Under the pieces are notes generated by a model, which saw nothing but the letters and a program-made list of their open reading frames with translations, had not been told where the DNA came from and did not search any database. The position numbers and the translations under genes were made by a program. From Massilia sp. Bi118 (GTDB taxonomy: Bacteria > Pseudomonadota > Gammaproteobacteria > Burkholderiales > Burkholderiaceae_D), in assembly GCF_918697865.1 (NCBI RefSeq), contig NZ_CAKKMV010000001.1:496001-560000 (forward strand): a stretch of 64,000 bases of DNA. The letters run 5' to 3'. This document shows, one piece after another, positions 9,190 through 17,774 of this stretch (position 1 is the stretch's first letter; the number at the start of each line of letters is the position of its first letter).

Positions 9190-9912
9190 TTAGGTGGTCA
9201 ACGGTGGCGCAACTTCCCAACGTTCGATGGCGGGCTCGGCGATCGCCTGGCGCAGGTGTTCGAGGAAAGCCTTGCGCGGAATCGGCATCGCGCCCAGCGA
9301 GGCCAGATGGCCGGTCTCCTGCTGGCAATCCAGCAGGCGTACGCCCTGGCTGCGCAGGAAAGCGACCAGGTAGGCCAGCGCTACCTTGGAGGCGTCCGAC
9401 ACGCGCGCGAACATCGATTCGCCATAAAACATGCGGCCAATGCAGACGCCATAGGCGCCGCCAACCAGTTCGCCATCCAGCCACACTTCCGCCGAATGCG
9501 CGTAGCCCATGCGGTGAAGGCCCGTGTAGCCGGCGATGATGTCTTCCGAAATCCAGGTGCCGGGACCGTCCTTGCGCGGCGCGGCGCAGGAGCGCATCAC
9601 CGATTCGAAGGCGCTGTCGAAGCGCACCACCCAGGGGCCGTCTTCGAGGCGCGAGCGTTCGACCTTGCGCAGGGTTTTTTTCAGGCTGTCGCTGACCTTG
9701 AAGCGGTCCGTGTACAGCACCATGCGCGGATCGGTGCTCCACCACAGGATGGGCTGGCCTTCCGAAAACCAGGGGAAGATGCCGTTGCGGTAGGCCTGCA
9801 GCAGGCGCTGCGGCGACAGGTCGGCGCCGGCCGCGAGCAGGCCGGGGGCGTCCGTGGTCAGCGCCTCGGATACGTCGGGGAAGGGCGTATTCGCTTCGAG
9901 CCAGGGGATCAT
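9190..9912 (-). CDS. aat: Leucyl/phenylalanyl-tRNA--protein transferase
   Basis: Adds Leu or Phe from aminoacyl-tRNA to proteins with N-terminal Lys or Arg, so that the ClpS/ClpAP system degrades them. The 240-residue protein shows the family signature near the N-terminus ([20 protein letters not shown], then [19 protein letters not shown]), the substrate-pocket block GYAHSAEVW, and [20 protein letters not shown]. It ends with the [16 protein letters not shown] and [10 protein letters not shown] blocks. Start and length are normal. It follows the NUDIX gene by only 13 bases and precedes bpt, so the three are probably co-transcribed and Asp/Glu and Lys/Arg degrons are served from one operon. 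Confidence 0.97.
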   Translation of the reverse strand: MIPWLEANTPFPDVSEALTTDAPGLLAAGADLSPQRLLQAYRNGIFPWFSEGQPILWWSTDPRMVLYTDRFKVSDSLKKTLRKVERSRLEDGPWVVRFDSAFESVMRSCAAPRKDGPGTWISEDIIAGYTGLHRMGYAHSAEVWLDGELVGGAYGVCIGRMFYGESMFARVSDASKVALAYLVAFLRSQGVRLLDCQQETGHLASLGAMPIPRKAFLEHLRQAIAEPAIERWEVAPPLTT

Positions 9913-9925
9913 CGTCGCTCTATGA

Positions 9926-10507
9926 TCAATCGGGTTCGACAGGGGCGCGCATTGGCCGCGTGATGTCGCGGGTATGGACACCGTAGCTGCCGCCTTCGAG
10001 CACCTGGCGGCGGTCGGCGAAGAACAGTTCCAGCGTGGTGCGGATGGTCGGGAAGGCCAGGTCGTCCCAGGGGATCTCGTGCTCGGCGAACATCTGCACG
10101 TCCAGGCTCTCGACCCCCGCTTCATAATCGAGGTCGAGCAGGCGCGCCAGGTAGAACAGGTGGACCTGGTGCACGTGGGCGACATTCAGGAGGGTGAACA
10201 GGTTGCCCAGCTCGACATTGGCGCCGGCTTCCTCCTCGGTTTCGCGCACCGCGGCCTGGCCGGTGGTCTCCTCGTTTTCCATGAAGCCCGCCGGCAGCGT
10301 CCAATAGCCATAGCGCGGCTCGATCGCGCGCTTGCACAGCAGCACTTTCAGCTCGCCGTCCTGTTCCCAGACAGGGATGGTCCCGATTACCATCTTCGGG
10401 TTCTGGTAATGGATGGTGCCGCATTGGGTGCACACGTAGCGCGGACGGTTGTCGCCTTCGGGGATGGCCACCGTCACCGGATGGGCGCACTCGGAGCAGA
10501 ATTTCAT
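9926..10507 (-). CDS. NUDIX hydrolase with N-terminal zinc ribbon
   Basis: Probable nucleotide-diphosphate hydrolase of 193 residues. The N-terminus has a zinc ribbon with two Cys pairs (CSEC and CTQC), as in NudC-like and ADP-ribose-pyrophosphatase-like NUDIX proteins. The NUDIX box follows at about residues 80-105: G at the start of GFMENEE, then [11 protein letters not shown] supplying the metal-binding Glu residues. I chose MKFCSECAH because it opens directly with the zinc ribbon; upstream in-frame sequence does not look coding. It is the first gene of the aat-bpt-pyrD run. The substrate cannot be told from the sequence; NADH/decapping or ADP-ribose are family possibilities. Confidence 0.9.
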   Translation of the reverse strand: MKFCSECAHPVTVAIPEGDNRPRYVCTQCGTIHYQNPKMVIGTIPVWEQDGELKVLLCKRAIEPRYGYWTLPAGFMENEETTGQAAVRETEEEAGANVELGNLFTLLNVAHVHQVHLFYLARLLDLDYEAGVESLDVQMFAEHEIPWDDLAFPTIRTTLELFFADRRQVLEGGSYGVHTRDITRPMRAPVEPD

Positions 10508-10593
10508 GGAATCTGTGGGTAATGACGTTGCCCTTACTTTACCACCGTATCGCAACAACTGTACCTTGATCCAAGGTGGAAAGAGGAATGCCA

Positions 10594-10622
10594 TTGCGTA
10601 AATCAGCGCGGCTGCGTATAAT
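10594..10622 (+). promoter_or_regulatory. Promoter of the initiator tRNA gene
   Basis: TTGCGT (10594-10599) and a perfect TATAAT (10617-10622) are separated by 17 bases and lie 13 bases before the mature tRNA end, giving a start about 7 bases upstream of the tRNA. Confidence 0.8.
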
Positions 10623-10635
10623 ACGAACCATCAGA

Positions 10636-10712
10636 CGCGGGGTGGAGCAGTCTGGCAGCTCGTCGGGCTCATAACCCGAAGGTCACAGGTTCAAATCCTG
10701 TCCCCGCAACCA
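10636..10712 (+). tRNA. Initiator tRNA-fMet (anticodon CAT)
   Basis: 77-nt tRNA with encoded CCA end. Two hallmarks of bacterial initiator tRNA are visible. The first base C faces A at the end of the acceptor stem (CGCGGGG against CCCCGCA), leaving the 1-72 pair open. The anticodon stem has three consecutive G-C pairs (GGG and CCC flanking CTCATAA). The T-loop GGTTCAAATCC is normal. Confidence 0.98.
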
Positions 10713-10720
10713 GATTCGGA

Positions 10721-10755
10721 GGCCGTTGATTCTGTTTAGGATCAGCGGCCTTTTC
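10721..10755 (+). terminator. Intrinsic terminator after tRNA-fMet
   Basis: GGCCGTTGAT pairs with ATCAGCGGCC over a 10-base loop (one G-U pair), followed directly by TTTT. A second GC-rich hairpin (CCCTGCCG, loop GCCC, CGGCAGGG) follows at 10761-10780. Confidence 0.88.
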
Positions 10756-10871
10756 ATTTTCCCTGCCGGCCCCGGCAGGGCCTGAAGCGCCTCAACCCCC
10801 CTCTCCCTTGCCGCAACGTATGCGGCCCAGCCCGGTCGAATGCCATGTCGCTACCATTGCGGAGTCATTCG

Positions 10872-11282
10872 ATGATCAATGTTGACGAGATTAACGAGGC
10901 ATGGGGCTGGGTCGGCTTGAACGCGGAAGAGGTGCTGGGCGAGAACGCCTTCGGCAACCTGATCATCCGCGACGACGAAGGCAGGTACTGGCACCTGTCG
11001 CCGCAGGACCTGTGTTGCGAACCCGTGGCCGAAGACCGCGCCGCCCTCGATGCCCTGTCATATAACCAGGAATTCCTGAACGAATGGTATATGCCGGAGC
11101 AGGTGGACCTGGCCGAATCCGCGCTGGGTCCGCTGAGCGCGGGCCGCAAGTACTGCCTCAAGATCCCCAGCGCGCTGGGCGGCCACTACCGGCGCGACAA
11201 CCTGGCCACCGTGCCGCTGGCCGAACTGATCCGCTTTGCGGGCGAGAGCGCCCAGCAGTTCGAGGGCCTGCGCTGGAATTAA
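10872..11282 (+). CDS. Tdi1/DUF1851 C-terminal domain protein
   Basis: Small cytosolic protein of 136 residues with the domain found at the C-terminus of the T6SS immunity protein Tdi1 (DUF1851). The visible signature runs from FGNLIIRDDEGRYWHLSP through the LGPLSAGRKYCLKIP block to the RDNLATVPLAELIRFAG helix. I start it at 10872 (MINVDEINEAW) because a GGAG lies 7 bases upstream; an earlier start at 10845 lacks a binding site. It stands alone between the tRNA and a convergent gene, with no toxin next to it. It could be an orphan immunity protein against T6SS or contact-dependent toxins, or a housekeeping domain use; the sequence does not decide. Confidence 0.75.
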   Translation: MINVDEINEAWGWVGLNAEEVLGENAFGNLIIRDDEGRYWHLSPQDLCCEPVAEDRAALDALSYNQEFLNEWYMPEQVDLAESALGPLSAGRKYCLKIPSALGGHYRRDNLATVPLAELIRFAGESAQQFEGLRWN

Positions 11283-11290
11283 GTACTTGG

Positions 11291-12349
11291 TTAAAAGTCC
11301 TTGAGGAAGCCCACCTGGAACAGGTCGCGGTCATCGGTCTGGCGGAAGGTTTTTACGCGGTTGAAGTTCGCGAACACGCGCGCATGGCGCGTCAGGGCAT
11401 GCTCGGCCTGGAAGGTGATCAGCAGGTTGCCGCGGGTTTCGTTATCGGCGCGGCGGTTGCGCGCGACATAGGGGCCGAGGCCGGCGCTCATCGCGAAGCG
11501 CGGCGTGACCCGCTGCACGTAGAACAGCTGCGCGGCCAGGCCGCGGCGGTCGACCCGTGCGCCATCGTCGCCTTCGAACAGGAACTTGCCGGACACGGCC
11601 CAGTGCTCCATGCGCTCGCCCAGGTAGCGTCGCGCTTCCAGCACGGCGGCCATGGCGCCGTCGGTGCCGGACATGTTGGTGATCGAATTGCCGGCCGAGA
11701 GGCCGAACCAGGTCTGGCCGTCGGCCGGGTCGGTGTCTGGATCGGTTTCCGAGCGGCCGAACTGGCGGCCGATGCCGATCATTAGCGCATCCGAGCGGTG
11801 CACATTGCGCATCTGCACGTGGTTGTAGCCGATGCGCAGGTGGGTGCCGTCCGGCATGAAGCCCAGCGGCAGCCGCAGGCCCACGCTCACCAGGGCGCCG
11901 ACATTCGCATCGTCGATCTGGCGGCCGTCGAGGACGGTCGTGTTCATGCTCAGGTAGGGGCCGACGCCCAGCTCGATGGCGCTGCGTGCGCCCAGCTGGC
12001 GCACCATCAGCCATTGCACGGCGAAACCGTCGCGGTGGTTGTTGTCGGGGTGCCCTTCATTGTAGTGCACGAAGTCGATGCGTTCGCTCAGGCTGTCCGG
12101 CAGCGGCGAACCGAACAGGGTGCGCTGCTGGCGCCCGGCGCGGATTTCGAAGGTGCGGCCGCGCATCCAGACATTGCCCTCGGCATTGCCGCCGTGGATG
12201 CGGCCGTTGCCGAAGACCGCCGACAGGTAGGCGCCGTGGTCGTCAGGGGCCTCGGTGACGTCGGTGGGCACGGTCTGGGCCTGGGCCAGGCCGGCGCAGG
12301 CCAGCAGCAGGGCGGCGAGGGAGGTGGAGAGGATCTGTTCGATTTTCAT
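11291..12349 (-). CDS. Secreted outer-membrane beta-barrel-like protein, function unknown
   Basis: 352-residue protein with a clear signal peptide (MKIEQILSTSLAALLLACAG, cleavage after AQA about residue 24). The mature part is rich in alternating hydrophobic and polar residues, Gly and aromatic residues, with strand-like stretches such as AIELGVGPYLSMNT, GTHLRIGYNHVQM and HWAVSGKFLFEGDD. The last strand ends in Phe (DLFQVGFLKDF), the usual signal for outer-membrane barrel insertion. Repeated GLGPYVAR and GVGPYL motifs recall the barrel folds of PagL/acyloxyacyl-hydrolase-like proteins, but I do not see their catalytic His-Ser pair with confidence. The gene converges on the Tdi1-like gene with 8 bases between the two stops. 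No function is assigned. Confidence 0.7.
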   Translation of the reverse strand: MKIEQILSTSLAALLLACAGLAQAQTVPTDVTEAPDDHGAYLSAVFGNGRIHGGNAEGNVWMRGRTFEIRAGRQQRTLFGSPLPDSLSERIDFVHYNEGHPDNNHRDGFAVQWLMVRQLGARSAIELGVGPYLSMNTTVLDGRQIDDANVGALVSVGLRLPLGFMPDGTHLRIGYNHVQMRNVHRSDALMIGIGRQFGRSETDPDTDPADGQTWFGLSAGNSITNMSGTDGAMAAVLEARRYLGERMEHWAVSGKFLFEGDDGARVDRRGLAAQLFYVQRVTPRFAMSAGLGPYVARNRRADNETRGNLLITFQAEHALTRHARVFANFNRVKTFRQTDDRDLFQVGFLKDF

Positions 12350-12393
12350 TATCGAAGTGTAATGAAAATCGGGCGTTAATGCAGCGTCCGCTT

Positions 12394-13272
12394 TCACGCG
12401 CTCAGGCTGGCCCAAAGATGGGCGGCAGCCATCGTCCGATGCGGGCGATATGTTGCGAGAAAGGCCGCGGCTTCCGCCAGATTCGGACGTTCCGCGGAAC
12501 CGAGCAGGCGGCCGATGGCGGTACGCACGGCCACGTCGCCTTCGAGCGAGCAATCGGCGAAGCCATAGCCGCGCAGCAGCGCGTAGTTCACTGTCCAGGG
12601 GCCGATCCCTTTCACCGCCAGCAGGCGCTCGCTGACCGTAGGCAGGTCGGCGTCGCGCGCCAGGTCGAGCGCGCCTTCGTCGGCCAGGCGGGCCAGGCGC
12701 AGCAGGGTCTCGGCCTTGGCACGCGAGAACTTGCGGCTCGTAAGATCCTCGAGTTCGAGGCGGGCGGCATCCGCGGCTTCCGGATAGCACCACAGGCCGC
12801 CCGGATGGGCGCGGCCGGCCAAGGAAATGAAGGTGCGCCGCAAGGCAATCGCGAAACCCAGGTTGATCTGCTGGCCGATGATGGCCCAGCTCAGGGCCTC
12901 GAAGATGGTGGCGGACTGGATCACGCGCAGGCCAGGTTCGCGCGCCACCAGCGGCGCGAACAGCGGGTCGTCCCGCACGGCGGTCTCGAAGGGCTCGGGA
13001 GCGATGCGCAGGCCCAGCACGTTGCGCAGGATGTCGTCGAGCTGCGCCGGGGCCAGCGCGCCGTCGGCGTCTGCGGTGCACAGGGCCTGGCCGGGCCGCG
13101 CACCCAGGTCGATCGCCAGCGCGACCGGCACGCCGTCCACCATCACGCCTTTGCGGATGCACTCGCCATCGATGCGCTCGGCCAGGCCTTCGGCATCGCG
13201 GCCGTGGAAGCTGAAGAGATCCTGCCGGCGGTAGTCCTGCGGCAGGTCGATGGCCAGTTCGACCTTGTTCAT
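12394..13272 (-). CDS. DNA-3-methyladenine glycosylase 2, AlkA-like
   Basis: Base-excision repair glycosylase of the HhH-GPD superfamily, removing alkylated purines from DNA. The 292-residue protein has an AlkA-type N-terminal domain (about 1-110) followed by the helical core. The helix-hairpin-helix is LLAVKGIGPWTVNYALLR, and the catalytic Asp lies in the downstream segment SLEGDVAVRTAI. WAIIGQQINLGFAIALRR is the typical core helix. Its start codon overlaps the stop codon of the upstream EamA transporter gene as ATGA, so the two are translated together; a shared function is not obvious. No Ada regulator is nearby. Confidence 0.9.
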   Translation of the reverse strand: MNKVELAIDLPQDYRRQDLFSFHGRDAEGLAERIDGECIRKGVMVDGVPVALAIDLGARPGQALCTADADGALAPAQLDDILRNVLGLRIAPEPFETAVRDDPLFAPLVAREPGLRVIQSATIFEALSWAIIGQQINLGFAIALRRTFISLAGRAHPGGLWCYPEAADAARLELEDLTSRKFSRAKAETLLRLARLADEGALDLARDADLPTVSERLLAVKGIGPWTVNYALLRGYGFADCSLEGDVAVRTAIGRLLGSAERPNLAEAAAFLATYRPHRTMAAAHLWASLSA

Positions 13273-14168
13273 TTGCTGGCGGCCGGCGCCGCGGCCGTAC
13301 GACGCTTGATGCGCGGCACGAAGCCCGTCACCAGTGCGGTGCCGACCAGCGTGATCGCGGAGCCGGCGATGGTGTACCAGCCGACCGTCTCGCCGAGGAA
13401 GAGCGCGCCCCACAGGATGCCGAAGACAGGATTCAGGAAGGTGACCGTCAGCGCGGAGGTGGTGCCGACTTCCTCGATCAGGCGGAAGTAGAGGATGTAG
13501 GCGATGCCGCTGCACAGCACGCCCAGCGCCACCACGGCGCCGACGATGCCGGCGGTGGGCTCGCCCGTCATCGGGAAGAAGGACAGCACCGGCAGCACCA
13601 TGATGCTTGATGCCCACATGGTGCCATGCGCATTCGCGAAGGGTTCGACGCTTTTCGCCGCGCGCGCGTACTGGCTGGCGATGCCGTAGCTCAGGCTTGC
13701 TGCCAGCGCGGCGATCACGGCGAGGCCGGCGCCCGGCTTGCTCGACACATGATCGAAGCCGACCAGCAGGGCCACCCCTAGAGTCCCCAGCAGCAGCCCG
13801 ACAGCGGTGCGCAGGCCGATCGCATGGCGGGTCCACACGGCGCCGACCAGCGCGCCCCACATCGGCGCGGTGGCGTTCAGCACCGACAGCACCGAGGCGG
13901 ACAGCGTGCGCGCGCCAAACGCAAACAGCAGGAAGGGCAGGGCCGAGTTGAAGAAGCCGAGGATGAAGAAATGCTTCCAGTTGGCGCGCAGGTCGAGGCG
14001 CTTCTTCAGCACGAAGCCGACGATCGCCAGGAACAGCGCCGCGAACAGCACGCGGAACTCGATCAGCACCGCCGGCCCGAGCACGGGCGCGCTGATGCGC
14101 ATGAAGAGGAAGGAACCGCCCCAGATGGCGGCAAGCAGGATGAGGCGCAGCAGGTTGGCGGTGTTCAT
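13269..14168 (-). CDS. EamA/RhaT-family drug-metabolite transporter
   Basis: Inner-membrane transporter of 299 residues with ten predicted helices in two EamA repeats (about residues 5-140 and 150-285). The first repeat opens with LLAAIWGGSFLFMRI and carries VLNATAPMWGALVG; the second has GVLCSGIAYILYFRLIEEVG and FLNPVFGILWGALFLGE, the classic EamA repeat end. A charged tail (RIKRRTAAAPAASK) ends the protein. Family members export amino acids, drugs or metabolites; the substrate cannot be read from sequence. It overlaps the start of the AlkA-like gene by 4 bases (ATGA). Palindrome copy 2 lies upstream, between it and the M48-like gene. Confidence 0.9.
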   Translation of the reverse strand: MNTANLLRLILLAAIWGGSFLFMRISAPVLGPAVLIEFRVLFAALFLAIVGFVLKKRLDLRANWKHFFILGFFNSALPFLLFAFGARTLSASVLSVLNATAPMWGALVGAVWTRHAIGLRTAVGLLLGTLGVALLVGFDHVSSKPGAGLAVIAALAASLSYGIASQYARAAKSVEPFANAHGTMWASSIMVLPVLSFFPMTGEPTAGIVGAVVALGVLCSGIAYILYFRLIEEVGTTSALTVTFLNPVFGILWGALFLGETVGWYTIAGSAITLVGTALVTGFVPRIKRRTAAAPAASK

Positions 14169-14318
14169 TGCGGTCTTCTTGGTTGGAGCGCAGGCATGAT
14201 GGCCTGGCTCTGCGGCTTTGCGCTTCCTGATTCTTGCGATTGAATCCGGGAGGCGGCCGGGGAATTGGCAATGATACAAGCAATGCGGGATGGTTGCTGA
14301 CGGCCCGGGACTTATAAA

Positions 14319-14420
14319 CGTCATTCCCGCGAAGGCGGGAATCCAAGTTTGTGTGCGTAGCCGTAACGTATGCCAGCGGCCCGCGACGAACTTGGGTCCC
14401 CGCCTGCGCGGGGACGACGG
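14319..14420. repeat. Intergenic palindrome, family 1, copy 2
   Basis: Left hairpin ATTCCCGC, GAAG, GCGGGAAT then CCAAGTTTG; right AACTTGGGT, CCCCGC, CTGC, GCGGGG and closing CGACGG. Same layout as copies 1 and 3. It ends 16 bases past the stop codon of the leftward M48-like gene. Confidence 0.85.
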
Positions 14421-14436
14421 TCTTGAAGCTAAAGGC

Positions 14437-15510
14437 TCAGGGCACCAGCGCCTTCTTCGCCTTCTTGTCCGCCTTGATCTCCGCCTGCGCTTTTCCAATC
14501 GCTGCCAGGCGTGCCGCCAGCGCCGGGTGATTCGCGTTGTACCCGTTCAGCACCGTGGCCGGGTAGGTTTCGTTCAGGCGCTTCCAGAAGTTGTCGGCGT
14601 CGTCGACGTCGTAGCCGGCGCGGGCGGCCAGGTAGAGGCCGAGGCGGTCGGCGGCGGCGTCCATCTCGGGCGGCATCGCCTTGATGCCGCCGCTGCCGAT
14701 CAGCATCGAGGTGTCCGGCGTGACGCTCTTGAGGTTGTCGATGATGCTGCCGATGGTGGAGACGTTGCGCTGCGCAGCAGCGTGGCCGAGCATGTTGTGG
14801 GCCATGGTCTTGGCCAGCACATAGGCCAGTTCTTCATCGTTGCGGGTGAAGGCGATCATGCCGCGCGTGACCAGCACGCGCGAGCCGTCGGCATAGGCGT
14901 TGACGTTGTCGGCGTTACCGAGTTCGATCGCGAAGGCGCAGGCGCGCGTGACCGGGATCGACAGCTGGCGCTCGCTGTTGCGGCGTTCGACCGTCAGCGG
15001 CAGCGCGGCCTGGGAGGCGGTGATCTTGTTGAAGACAGCGCCGGCCTGGCTCAGCGCATGCTGGCCGGTCGGCAGCGGCTTGCCGGCGGCGGCCAGCAGC
15101 ACGTCGCCGGTCTGCAGGCCGGCCTTGGCGGCGCCGCTGCCGGTCAGCACGCTGGTGACCTGCAGGCGCTCGTCCATGCCGAACGCCAGGTGCGCGGCTT
15201 CGTTGTAGTCGCCCGGGTAGGACCAGCGGTTCTTGGCGGTGAAGCCGAGCAGGGGCCGGGCCTGGCCCTTGCACAGTTCGGCGTTGTGGATGAGGAGCGG
15301 AGAAGCGGCCTTGTACAGGCGGTTCTGCAGGTCGGCCATCTTGCTGAGCGTGTCGGCGGCGGCGGCCATCTGCGGATTCAGGCCGGGCGCTTCTGGCGTG
15401 CGTTCGACGACGCGCGGTGCGGTACCGGGCTGCTGCGGCGCCTGGGTGGCGCAGCCGGTCAGCAGAAAGGCGGTGGCGGCCAATACGGCCGCAAGGCGAG
15501 TGGCGCTCAT
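14437..15510 (-). CDS. M48-like lipoprotein with PDZ domain and degenerate zinc motif
   Basis: 357-residue protein with a lipoprotein signal peptide (lipobox LLTGC, Cys 20), so it is probably anchored in the outer membrane or periplasm. Residues about 115-185 look like a PDZ domain (GSGAAKAGLQTGDVLLAAAGK). The C-terminal third aligns by eye with M48-type peptidases (the RVLVTRGMIAF block, the helix before the zinc site, ADRLGLYLAARAGYD). The zinc motif is broken: where relatives have HExxH the sequence reads KTMAH (about 234-238), losing the first His and the catalytic Glu. The third-ligand Glu seems to be Asp or absent. It is therefore probably a non-catalytic relative acting by binding. It is 17 bases from dut, which lies upstream on the same strand. 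Confidence 0.78.
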   Translation of the reverse strand: MSATRLAAVLAATAFLLTGCATQAPQQPGTAPRVVERTPEAPGLNPQMAAAADTLSKMADLQNRLYKAASPLLIHNAELCKGQARPLLGFTAKNRWSYPGDYNEAAHLAFGMDERLQVTSVLTGSGAAKAGLQTGDVLLAAAGKPLPTGQHALSQAGAVFNKITASQAALPLTVERRNSERQLSIPVTRACAFAIELGNADNVNAYADGSRVLVTRGMIAFTRNDEELAYVLAKTMAHNMLGHAAAQRNVSTIGSIIDNLKSVTPDTSMLIGSGGIKAMPPEMDAAADRLGLYLAARAGYDVDDADNFWKRLNETYPATVLNGYNANHPALAARLAAIGKAQAEIKADKKAKKALVP

Positions 15511-15527
15511 AAGCTCCTCATGTCATT

Positions 15528-15977
15528 TTATTGTTTGCCGGTGCTGCCGAAACCGCCGGCGCCCCGGTCGCTCGATGCGAATTCCTCCACGACCTTGAAA
15601 CCAACCTGAACGACGGGAACCACGACCAGTTGCGCGAGCCTGTCCATCGGCTGCAGCGTGAACGCGGACTGCCCCCGGTTCCAGGTCGAGACCATCAGCT
15701 GGCCCTGGTAATCGGAGTCGATCAAGCCTACCAGATTGCCGAGAACGATGCCGTTCTTATGGCCGAGCCCGCTTCGCGGAAGGATCATGGCCGCATGGCC
15801 CGGATCGGCGATGTGGATGGCGAGGCCGGTCGGCACCAGCACCGTCTGTCCCGGTTCGAGCGTCAGCGGGGCATCGATGCAGGCGCGCAGATCCAGGCCC
15901 GCGCTGCCGCCGGTGGCGTAGGCGGGCAGGAAGTCCTTCATGCGCGGGTCGAGAATCTTGAGGTCTACTTGTTTCAT
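15528..15977 (-). CDS. dut: Deoxyuridine 5'-triphosphate nucleotidohydrolase
   Basis: Homotrimeric dUTPase that converts dUTP to dUMP and pyrophosphate, keeping uracil out of DNA and feeding thymidylate synthesis. The 149-residue protein has all five family motifs: GSAGLDLRA near residue 25, ILPRSGLG, the uracil-binding GLIDSDYQG with its catalytic Asp, the MDRLAQLVV block, and the flexible C-terminal loop [10 protein letters not shown]. Length and start are normal. It follows coaBC by 47 bases on the same strand; dut beside coaBC (dfp) is a widespread bacterial order. Confidence 0.98.
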   Translation of the reverse strand: MKQVDLKILDPRMKDFLPAYATGGSAGLDLRACIDAPLTLEPGQTVLVPTGLAIHIADPGHAAMILPRSGLGHKNGIVLGNLVGLIDSDYQGQLMVSTWNRGQSAFTLQPMDRLAQLVVVPVVQVGFKVVEEFASSDRGAGGFGSTGKQ

Positions 15978-16024
15978 GGAGAGCGGTGCGTTGATGGGTA
16001 AATCAGGGGTGGTTCAGGGGTGCG

Positions 16025-17248
16025 TCAAGTAAGCAGCGAGCGCTGTTCGAGGCGCTTGGCGATTTCGGAGACCAGCTGGCGCGCCAGCTGCAGCTTGCCC
16101 GCCTGCGGCAGCACGGTGTGGCCGCTGTCGTCGAACAGCACAATCGCATTCTCATCCTGCCCGAAGGTATGGTGGCCGATATTGCCGACCAACAAAGGGA
16201 TGCCCTTCTTTTCGCGCTTGGCGGCGCCGTATTCGATCAGGTTTTCCGACTCCGCGGCAAAGCCCACGCAGTAGGGCCAGCCGTTCAGCGACGTGGTGCC
16301 GGCCACGGTCGCGAGGATGTCCGGGTTCTGCGCGAACTGCAGCTGCGGCGTGCCGCTGCCGTCCTTCTTGATCTTCTGTTCGCTGGCATTCTCGACGCGC
16401 CAGTCGGCCACCGCCGCCACGCCGATGAACACGTGCTGGCCGTGGATGCCGGCCATGACGGCGTCCAGCATCTGCTGCGCGCTTTGCACGTCGATGCGGC
16501 GTACGCCGTGCGGCGTCTCCAGCGCGGTGGGGCCGGACACCAGGGTGACTTCGGCCCCGGCTTCGCGCGCGGCGCGCGCCACCGCATAGCCCATCTTGCC
16601 GGACGAGAGATTCGTGATGCCGCGCACCGGGTCGATCGCCTCGTAGGTCGGGCCGGCCGTGATCAGCACGCGCTTGCCCGCCAGGAGCTTGGGCTGGAAG
16701 GACGCCACCAGTTCCTCGAGCAGCTCGTTCGGCTCCAGCATGCGGCCCATGCCGGTCTCGCCGCAGGCCTGGGAGCCGGCGGCCGGGCCGAAGATGCAGA
16801 CGCCATCCTCGCGCAGTTGCGCGACGTTGCGTTGCGTGGCCGGCTTGTCCCACATCTCGACGTTCATGGCCGGCGCCACCAGCAGCGGCACCTGGTTCGG
16901 GCGCGCCAGGCACAGCGTCGACAGCAGGTCGTCGGTGGCGCCGTGGGCCAGCTTGAACAGGAAGTCGGCCGAGCAGGGCGCCACCAGGATCGCATCGGCG
17001 TCGCGCGTCAGGTCGATGTGGGCCATGTTGTTGGGGATGCGGCCGTCCCACTGGTCGGTGTAGACGGTGCGGCCCGACAGGGCCTGCATCGTCACCGGGC
17101 CGATGAAGTGGGTGGCGGCCTCGGTCATCACGACCTGCACGCTGGCGCCTTCCCTGGTCAGCGCGCGGCACAGCTCCGCGGCCTTGTAGCAGGCCACGCC
17201 GCCGGACAGTCCGAGGACGATCTTCTTGCCCTTCAGCTGGGTGGTCAT
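16025..17248 (-). CDS. coaBC: Bifunctional phosphopantothenoylcysteine decarboxylase/synthetase
   Basis: Two steps of coenzyme A synthesis on one 407-residue chain. The N-terminal CoaC half (about 1-190) is an FMN flavoprotein decarboxylase, with [14 protein letters not shown], the catalytic His in ATHFIG, and the PAMNVEMW clamp. The C-terminal CoaB half (about 190-400) ligates cysteine to phosphopantothenate using CTP, with [21 protein letters not shown] and GFAAES as nucleotide-binding blocks. The start codon overlaps the stop of lspA by 4 bases (ATGA), so translation is coupled to lspA. Confidence 0.98.
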   Translation of the reverse strand: MTTQLKGKKIVLGLSGGVACYKAAELCRALTREGASVQVVMTEAATHFIGPVTMQALSGRTVYTDQWDGRIPNNMAHIDLTRDADAILVAPCSADFLFKLAHGATDDLLSTLCLARPNQVPLLVAPAMNVEMWDKPATQRNVAQLREDGVCIFGPAAGSQACGETGMGRMLEPNELLEELVASFQPKLLAGKRVLITAGPTYEAIDPVRGITNLSSGKMGYAVARAAREAGAEVTLVSGPTALETPHGVRRIDVQSAQQMLDAVMAGIHGQHVFIGVAAVADWRVENASEQKIKKDGSGTPQLQFAQNPDILATVAGTTSLNGWPYCVGFAAESENLIEYGAAKREKKGIPLLVGNIGHHTFGQDENAIVLFDDSGHTVLPQAGKLQLARQLVSEIAKRLEQRSLLT

Positions 17249-17763
17249 TTGTTCACCCGGCGCAGTTCGTCCACGATGAACAGGATCGCGCCGATGGTGA
17301 TCGCGGTGTCGGCAATATTAAAGGCCGGGAAGTGGCCCACGCCGGACAGGTGGAAGTCCAGGAAGTCGATCACGTGGCCGTAGGCCAGGCGGTCGATCAG
17401 GTTGCCCAGCGCGCCGCCCATGATCAGGGCCAGGGCCCAGCAGAACATCCTCTGGCCGGCATGCTTGCGCAGCAGGTAGAGGATGAAGACGACCGCGCCG
17501 ATGGCGATGGCGGCGAAGAAGTATTTCTGCCAGCCGCCCTGGTTGGACAGGAAGCTGAAGGCCGCGCCCGGGTTATAGGCCAGCACCAGGTTGAAGAAGC
17601 CGGTAATCGGCTTCTCTTCGCCATGCATGAACATGCGCGTGATCGTGATTTTGCTGATCTGGTCGAGCAGGATCACGATGAAGGCGATGCCCAGCCAGGG
17701 CGTCAGGCTGGCCCCGCCGCTGGATTTGACGGCGGTGAACGAGGATTTCTTCTTGGTTGCCAT
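17245..17763 (-). CDS. lspA: Lipoprotein signal peptidase
   Basis: Inner-membrane aspartyl peptidase that removes signal peptides from prolipoproteins. The 172-residue protein has four hydrophobic segments and the five conserved LspA blocks, including the catalytic Asp residues in [11 protein letters not shown] and FNIADTAI and the NPGAAFSFL loop. The start at MATKKKSSF leaves a cytoplasmic lysine-rich tail before the first helix. It lies 11 bases after ileS, the usual order in proteobacteria, and overlaps coaBC by 4 bases. Confidence 0.98.
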   Translation of the reverse strand: MATKKKSSFTAVKSSGGASLTPWLGIAFIVILLDQISKITITRMFMHGEEKPITGFFNLVLAYNPGAAFSFLSNQGGWQKYFFAAIAIGAVVFILYLLRKHAGQRMFCWALALIMGGALGNLIDRLAYGHVIDFLDFHLSGVGHFPAFNIADTAITIGAILFIVDELRRVNK

Positions 17764-17774
17764 CTCTATCCTTA

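Noticed and set aside
11291..13162. A 623-codon frame extending the outer-membrane protein upstream
   Set aside because: The signal peptide starts at 12349; everything before it is out-of-frame AlkA sequence.
12394..14346. A 650-codon minus-strand frame joining the AlkA-like gene to sequence upstream
   Set aside because: Its N-terminal half reads the EamA gene in a wrong frame and has no hydrophobic pattern. The AlkA family start at 13272 is clear.
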